Below, piece by piece: positions 59,767-64,000 of a stretch of 64,000 nt of DNA. Numbering within the stretch: position 1 is the first letter of the stretch; the number at the start of each line of letters is the position of its first letter. This DNA comes from Actinopolyspora mzabensis. GTDB lineage: Bacteria > Actinomycetota > Actinomycetes > Mycobacteriales > Pseudonocardiaceae. Under the pieces are notes generated by a model that did no database searches, was not told where the DNA came from, and saw only the letters and a program-made list of their open reading frames with translations. A program made the position numbers and the translations under genes. The stretch lies in NCBI RefSeq assembly GCF_900101095.1, contig NZ_FNFM01000015.1:26674-90673 (forward strand), given 5' to 3'.

Positions 59767-61723
59767 GCAGTCCACCCCGGAGAGCCGTTCTCCGGACCAC
59801 GCGCCGAATCCGCCCAGCGAACACGTGATCGCCGCCCACCGCCGCGCGGCCGCGGCACTGCCGTGGTCGAACCGGGAGGACCTCGCCGACGCCGAGCGGG
59901 GGCTGCTGGCCGAACCCGAGCAGCGCACCGTCACCGACGACGAGGGGCGCACCGTGTGGGACTTCGAGCGGTACCGCTTCCTCGAAGCCGAACCGCCGGA
60001 CTCGGTGCACCCCTCGCTGTGGCGCCAGGCGCGGCTGCTGGCGAGGGCCGGGTTGTTCGAGGTCGTGCCCGGTGTCTACCAGGTGCGCGGATTCGACCTG
60101 TCCAACATGACCCTCGTCGAGGGGGAACGCGGCGTCGTCGTGGTGGACCCGCTGATCAGCGTGGAGACCGCTCGCGCGGCGTTCGAGCTGTACCAGCGGT
60201 ACCGGGGACCCCGGCCGATCACCGGTGTGGTGTTCACCCACAACCACGTCGACCACTTCGGCGGGGTGCTCGGGCTCACCGTTTCCGGCGCCCGCGAACT
60301 CGCTGACGTCGAGGTCATCGCGCCCGAGGGCTTCACCGAGCACGCCGTGGACGAGAACGTCTACGCAGGCCCGGTGATGTCCCGGCGTGCCGGTTTCATG
60401 TACGGCTCCGGCCTGCCCGCCGACCCGCGTGGCCAGGTGGGGGTGGGGCTCGGGCTGGGCACGTCCTCCGGGCGGGTGAGCCTGATCCGGCCGAACGTCC
60501 ACATCGAACGGACCGGGCAGCAGCACACCGTCGACGGGGTGCGGATGGTCTTCCAGCTGGTCGCCGACACCGAGGCCCCGGCCGAGCTGAACTTCCACCT
60601 CCCCGGCTTCGCCGCGCTGTGCGTGGCCGAGACCGCCACCCACACCCAGCACAACCTGGGGACGCTGCGCGGCGCCCCGGTGCGCGACGCCCGAGCCTGG
60701 GCGCGGGCGCTCACCGAGACCATCCGGCTGTTCGGCGCGGATTCGGAAGTCCTCTTCGCGGGACACCACTGGCCCACCTGGAGTTCCGAACGGGTCGTGC
60801 GGTTCCTCGGGCTGCAGCGCGACCTCTACACCTACCTGCACGACCAGACCCTCCGGCTGATGAACCGGGGACTGGGACCCGCCGAGATCGCCGAGACGCT
60901 GGAACTGCCCGAGACGTTGCGGGACAGCTGGCACGCACGCGGCTACTACGGCTCGACCAGCCACAACGTCAAGGCCGTCTACCAGCGCTACGTCGGTTGG
61001 TTCGACGGCAACCCCGCCAACCTGTGGCCGCATCCACCCGCCGCTGCCGCCACCCGGTACGTGCGTTTCATGGGCGGCTCCGGGAACGTCCTGCGCATGG
61101 CCGAGCGGAGCTACTCGGAAGGCGACTACCGGTGGGTCGTCGAGGTGGTCAACCACGTCGTCCACACCGAACCCGACAACGAGCGGGCGCGACTGCTGCA
61201 AGCCGACGCGCTGGAGCAGCTCGGCTACGGCGCGGAGAACGCCACGTGGCGCAACTTCTTCCTGACAGGCGCCGCCGAACTCCGGGCGGGAGGCCCTGCC
61301 GCGCAGCCGCGTTCGGGAGGCGGCGGCATGCTGGCCGCCCTGAGCCTGCCGCAGCTCTTCGAGAGCATCGCGGTTCGGGTGAACGGCCCCCGGGCCGCGC
61401 GCGGCCGGGCGCACATCGTGTGGGAGGTCGAGGACGAGAACGTCCGGCGCCACACGGTGCTGTCCAACGGGGCGCTCGTGCACGACGAGAGCAATCCCGT
61501 GCCGGGCTCGGCACCCGGACTGATACTGCGACTGCGACGCGCCGTACTGAACCGGATCGCCGCGCGCCCGGCCGACTTCCGGGAGCACGTGGCAAGCGGT
61601 GACGTGCGCGTCGAGGGCGAGCTCGCGGCCCTCGAAACGCTCGCGGACGTCGTGGAGCAGCCCAGGCGGGACTTCCCCGTGGTCACGCCCGTGGACGCCG
61701 GTGCTCCGGAGACCGGTCGCTGA
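59756..61723 (+). CDS. Alkylsulfatase (SdsA/BDS1-like metallo-beta-lactamase fold)
   Basis: 655 residues with the three-domain layout of secondary/primary alkylsulfatases: a metallo-beta-lactamase domain with FTHNHVDHFGG (HxHxDH zinc motif) and later FAGHHWPTW, a helical dimerisation domain (about 375-520) and a C-terminal SCP2-like domain (about 530-640). Family members split alkyl sulfates such as dodecyl sulfate to an alcohol and sulfate. No signal peptide is visible. TTG 59756 overlaps the acyl-CoA dehydrogenase stop by eleven bases. With the ligase and dehydrogenase it suggests a route from alkyl sulfate to acyl-CoA, though no alcohol or aldehyde dehydrogenase is in the operon. Confidence 0.9.
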   Translation: MSTEQSTPESRSPDHAPNPPSEHVIAAHRRAAAALPWSNREDLADAERGLLAEPEQRTVTDDEGRTVWDFERYRFLEAEPPDSVHPSLWRQARLLARAGLFEVVPGVYQVRGFDLSNMTLVEGERGVVVVDPLISVETARAAFELYQRYRGPRPITGVVFTHNHVDHFGGVLGLTVSGARELADVEVIAPEGFTEHAVDENVYAGPVMSRRAGFMYGSGLPADPRGQVGVGLGLGTSSGRVSLIRPNVHIERTGQQHTVDGVRMVFQLVADTEAPAELNFHLPGFAALCVAETATHTQHNLGTLRGAPVRDARAWARALTETIRLFGADSEVLFAGHHWPTWSSERVVRFLGLQRDLYTYLHDQTLRLMNRGLGPAEIAETLELPETLRDSWHARGYYGSTSHNVKAVYQRYVGWFDGNPANLWPHPPAAAATRYVRFMGGSGNVLRMAERSYSEGDYRWVVEVVNHVVHTEPDNERARLLQADALEQLGYGAENATWRNFFLTGAAELRAGGPAAQPRSGGGGMLAALSLPQLFESIAVRVNGPRAARGRAHIVWEVEDENVRRHTVLSNGALVHDESNPVPGSAPGLILRLRRAVLNRIAARPADFREHVASGDVRVEGELAALETLADVVEQPRRDFPVVTPVDAGAPETGR

Positions 61724-61857
61724 TTCCCGGCACGTTCCGCTGTGTACTGCCAGCTTCCATCGGTCGGCTGGGTTTCGAGCTGAGTTCCGCGAATGGGCCA
61801 GGCAGCGCCCGTTCGGCTGGTAGCTTGCCCTGGCTGTAGCCGATACGAGGAGCGAAC

Positions 61858-62232
61858 ATGACCGACAGCGGATCGGGGTTCGGCGTCGACCTGTACCGCC
61901 TGGAGAAGGTCGCCAAGGACTACCTTCCCACGGTGTCCGGGGTCTACGACAAGGCGCTCGGCCATTGCGAGGACGCGCAGCGCGCGGTGAACGGCTTGTC
62001 CGGCGTGCCGGAGCAGTTCCACGGCCCGGGCGGCTCGATGGCCCAGGCGTACGGCCAGCTGCACGGCGCGATCACCGGGGTGCTGAAGTCGACCAGGACC
62101 AGCCTGGACGAGACCGCGGACGCGCTGCACGAGACGGTGCGGATGTACGCGGAGGCCGACCAAGGAGTTTCGGACGAGCTGGATCGGTTGATGCAGCAGC
62201 AGGGCACCCCGAAGCCGGAGGGGAACTCGTGA
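61858..62232 (+). CDS. WXG100/EspC-like type VII secretion-associated protein
   Basis: 124 residues, all-helical, no signal peptide. Two long helices (about 12-50 and 60-108) separated by FHGPGGSMAQAYGQL resemble ESX-type helical hairpins, but a Trp-x-Gly motif is absent. First of four coupled genes; the next one overlaps its stop (GTGA). GAGGAG seven bases before ATG 61858. Assignment to type VII secretion rests on size, helical pattern and neighbours. Confidence 0.65.
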   Translation: MTDSGSGFGVDLYRLEKVAKDYLPTVSGVYDKALGHCEDAQRAVNGLSGVPEQFHGPGGSMAQAYGQLHGAITGVLKSTRTSLDETADALHETVRMYAEADQGVSDELDRLMQQQGTPKPEGNS

Positions 62233-63140
62233 GCTTCGACCAGCTGATGTCCAAGGCGAAAGAGATCGAGGAAGGCGCCGTCGACGCGGAATACCGCCAG
62301 CTGGCCCAGTACGGCGGCAGGCCCGACTACGGCAGGATCAAGGAGAAGTACCAGGACTGCGCGACACCCCTGTTCGAACCGTTCACCCGAATTCCGGATC
62401 CGGGGAACTACCAGGGGATCATCGACCAGCTGCACGGTGCCATGAGCTGTCTCTCGAACGGGGCGCACATGCGGGACCCCATCAGTGGGGACTCCATCGG
62501 TGCGAACAACGACCTGCGGTCGATCGAGACGGCGGCCGACGATCTGAACGACTGGAGCGGGATGGCCGCCCACGCGTTCAAGGCCAACTTCCTCGACCCG
62601 TTTCCCGCCGTCGCGAGTAACCAGTTCCTGGTGCTGGGGATCATGAAAGGTGCGGTCGAAGCGGATCAGGAGGTTTGGAGGAGAACGCGAGATGACATCG
62701 AAGGCATAGCGGACAGCACTATTGATGCGTTGGACAACGTGGCCAGCTGTAGCAAGAGCGACTTCGAGTTCACTTTGTCGGTGGCCAGCGCGGTGGCGGC
62801 TATCGGTGCCATCCCCTTCACCGGTGGTGCCTCGGTGGCCTTCGCGGCGGTGGGCGCCGCCTCGGCCGTGGGAGGTGCGGCGCAGAAGGGTTTGAAAGCG
62901 GTGAAGAAGAACGGCGGCACGGCGGAGCAGGTCATCAACTCCATGAAGGAGGGGATCGACGAGCTCAACGAAGAAATTCGCAAGGATCAGGGCGAGATCA
63001 CCAAGGCGCTGAACGGTTACGCCGGTGAGGTCGATCGGCAGAACAAGGCGGATTCCCCGTTCGTCTCGGCGCGGCCGAAGCTCGCGGGCATGTCGGGCAG
63101 CGTTTTGACCAGTGACAAGGGCGTCGGCGGCCACGACTAG
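62229..63140 (+). CDS. Putative type VII secretion substrate with WxG motif and glycine-rich hydrophobic region
   Basis: 303 residues. N-terminal 80 residues are unassigned; DDLNDWSGMAAHAFKANFLDPF (about 95-116) carries a Trp-Ser-Gly turn like the WXG signature. Residues about 185-220 are a hydrophobic Gly/Ala-rich stretch (VASAVAAIGAIPFTGGASVAFAAVGAAS) that may insert into membranes, followed by a helical region. No classical signal peptide. GTG start overlaps the previous gene by four bases. Function unknown; the design is reminiscent of exported toxins or pore proteins, which is inference. Confidence 0.62.
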   Translation: MSFDQLMSKAKEIEEGAVDAEYRQLAQYGGRPDYGRIKEKYQDCATPLFEPFTRIPDPGNYQGIIDQLHGAMSCLSNGAHMRDPISGDSIGANNDLRSIETAADDLNDWSGMAAHAFKANFLDPFPAVASNQFLVLGIMKGAVEADQEVWRRTRDDIEGIADSTIDALDNVASCSKSDFEFTLSVASAVAAIGAIPFTGGASVAFAAVGAASAVGGAAQKGLKAVKKNGGTAEQVINSMKEGIDELNEEIRKDQGEITKALNGYAGEVDRQNKADSPFVSARPKLAGMSGSVLTSDKGVGGHD

Positions 63141-63154
63141 GAGGAGTGAGAGCA

Positions 63155-63643
63155 GTGGGTGAGCTGGCCGAGCGGCTGGACAGCATCCGGGTGCGTGCGA
63201 GTGCTCCGGGGATGGACATTCAGGCAGAGTTGCGTAACCGCACCGAGTTCTCGCTCTCGTTCGGCGAGAGCGTGTACGAGTTCGCCGACGAGCGCGCCCT
63301 GGAGCGGGCGTTGGCGAGTATGGCGCGGCTGCTCTACGTCGGGTGGCAGCGGCAGTATCAGGACGCGATCAGCGGGGCCAACCTGGACACCGAGCCGCGT
63401 GATCAGCACGACTCCGATTTCCAGGCGGAGTGCCGCGCGGTGGAGTCCCACGGCGAGTCGAGCGACGGCCGCTTCGCGTTGTCGGCCGTGGGCATGGACG
63501 AGTTCACCGCGCGGATCAAGCGCGGCAGCCTGCGTGAACTGCGGGAGGAGGAGTTCGCCGCGCGGGTGGGCGAGGTGGCTACCAGGTTGGTGCAGGATTA
63601 CCAGGCGAGGACGACCGAGCTGAAGCTGAGGTACTACGGATGA
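63155..63643 (+). CDS. Hypothetical protein of the WXG-like cluster
   Basis: 162 residues, soluble, predicted alpha/beta. LRNRTEFSLSFGESVYEFADERALERALASMARLLYVGWQRQYQDAI is the best-defined stretch. No family recognised; it could be a dedicated chaperone or immunity partner for the preceding secreted protein. GTG 63155 has GGAGG ten bases upstream; an earlier GTG at 63146 overlaps the ribosome site. Its stop overlaps the lipoprotein start. Confidence 0.6.
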   Translation: MGELAERLDSIRVRASAPGMDIQAELRNRTEFSLSFGESVYEFADERALERALASMARLLYVGWQRQYQDAISGANLDTEPRDQHDSDFQAECRAVESHGESSDGRFALSAVGMDEFTARIKRGSLRELREEEFAARVGEVATRLVQDYQARTTELKLRYYG

Positions 63644-64000
63644 TCGGGCGGGCGTTACGGGGCATCGCTGTGTTGTTGGCGGGGTTGGGGGTGGTCTCGG
63701 CGTGTGGTTCGTCGGATCGGCCCAGGGAGTTGTCGGTGAGCGACGTGAAGCCCTGCGACCTGATCAACAGCGAATCGGTGCAAGGGATGCGGATAGGCCA
63801 GGAATCGCAGAAACTTGGCTTTGCTCCCGGAATAGAGGCGGAAGGCAGTACCTGTTTCTACAGTATCAAGATCGGGAACAGGATATACGTCAACACGATA
63901 ACGAACCAAGGGATCGATCGGTGGATTGATCCTTCTGATGAAGATGCGAGATCCGAGGAGGTTTCCCGGATCCAGGGTTTTCGTACGATCAAGGTGTGGT
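63640..64000 (+). CDS. DUF3558-like lipoprotein, cut by the window edge
   Basis: At least 120 residues, open to the last base. Signal peptide with lipobox (LLAGLGVVSAC, lipidated Cys at about residue 22), then SDVKPCDLINSESVQG and a second Cys in STCFYSIKIGN, the pattern of actinobacterial DUF3558 lipoproteins. ATG 63640 overlaps the stop of the upstream gene (ATGA). Exported and anchored on the outer face of the membrane. Such lipoproteins often sit next to WXG-like genes in Pseudonocardiales. Confidence 0.8.
   Translation, partial: MIGRALRGIAVLLAGLGVVSACGSSDRPRELSVSDVKPCDLINSESVQGMRIGQESQKLGFAPGIEAEGSTCFYSIKIGNRIYVNTITNQGIDRWIDPSDEDARSEEVSRIQGFRTIKVW

Overview
The window is 64 kb of high-GC actinomycete chromosome. 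Codons end mostly in G or C, GTG and TTG starts are frequent, and 4-base ATGA/GTGA gene overlaps are common. Gene content points to the Pseudonocardiales or relatives (an Actinopolyspora- or Saccharopolyspora-like organism): a mycobacterial-type htdX-fabG4-fadA2 cluster plus fadE5, a DasR-type operator at ptsI, a tipA-type regulator, and a WXG-like / DUF3558 secretion cluster. The genus is inferred. I see no rRNA, tRNA, CRISPR array, transposase or prophage.

Layout. 0.1-3.8 kb: PTS enzyme I, convergent with a NarL-type two-component pair. 4.3-16 kb: three cyclic-di-GMP genes (membrane GGDEF, PAS-GGDEF, PAS-GGDEF-EAL) interleaved with an AI-2E-type permease, two unusual exported low-complexity proteins and a GT87 mannosyltransferase. 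16-20.4 kb: exported GH25 lysozyme, then purS-purQ-purL. 20.5-24.3 kb: htdX and fabG4, divergent from fadA2. 24.3-25.5 kb: a highly structured, apparently noncoding leader ahead of a 77-residue membrane protein, closed by a hairpin with a T-tract; this is the most novel-looking element here. 25.6-34 kb: exported EF-hand/CHRD-like protein, ornithine-cyclodeaminase homologue, YunG-like protein, a vapC remnant, an NHL-thioredoxin protein, a leaderless GroES-like gene, a VanW protein and a zinc alcohol dehydrogenase. 34.3-39.2 kb: fadE5 with a well-resolved promoter/operator, a DrrAB-type exporter and a tipA gene with a classic operator and internal start. 39.4-46.5 kb: M48 and CPBP membrane proteases, paired crcB fluoride channels, MscS channel. 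46.6-54.4 kb: PadR-DUF1048 pair with a large dyad operator, bile-acid-symporter-family protein, two GNATs, SDR, stand-alone DprA-like protein, DUF1326-DUF2182 pair. 54.5-61.7 kb: MFS carrier, TetR regulator and a divergent acyl-CoA ligase / acyl-CoA dehydrogenase / alkylsulfatase operon that could take an alkyl sulfate or its acid into beta-oxidation. 61.9-64 kb: a coupled four-gene type VII-secretion-like cluster ending in a DUF3558 lipoprotein cut by the window edge.

A dispersed imperfect palindrome with core GATTTCGCGAGAAATCGACG recurs in at least seven places between genes. Several convergent gene pairs share long perfect hairpins that look like bidirectional terminators. Starts were chosen from Shine-Dalgarno position, overlap with the upstream stop, or the beginning of a signal peptide or domain; doubtful starts are flagged in the entries.
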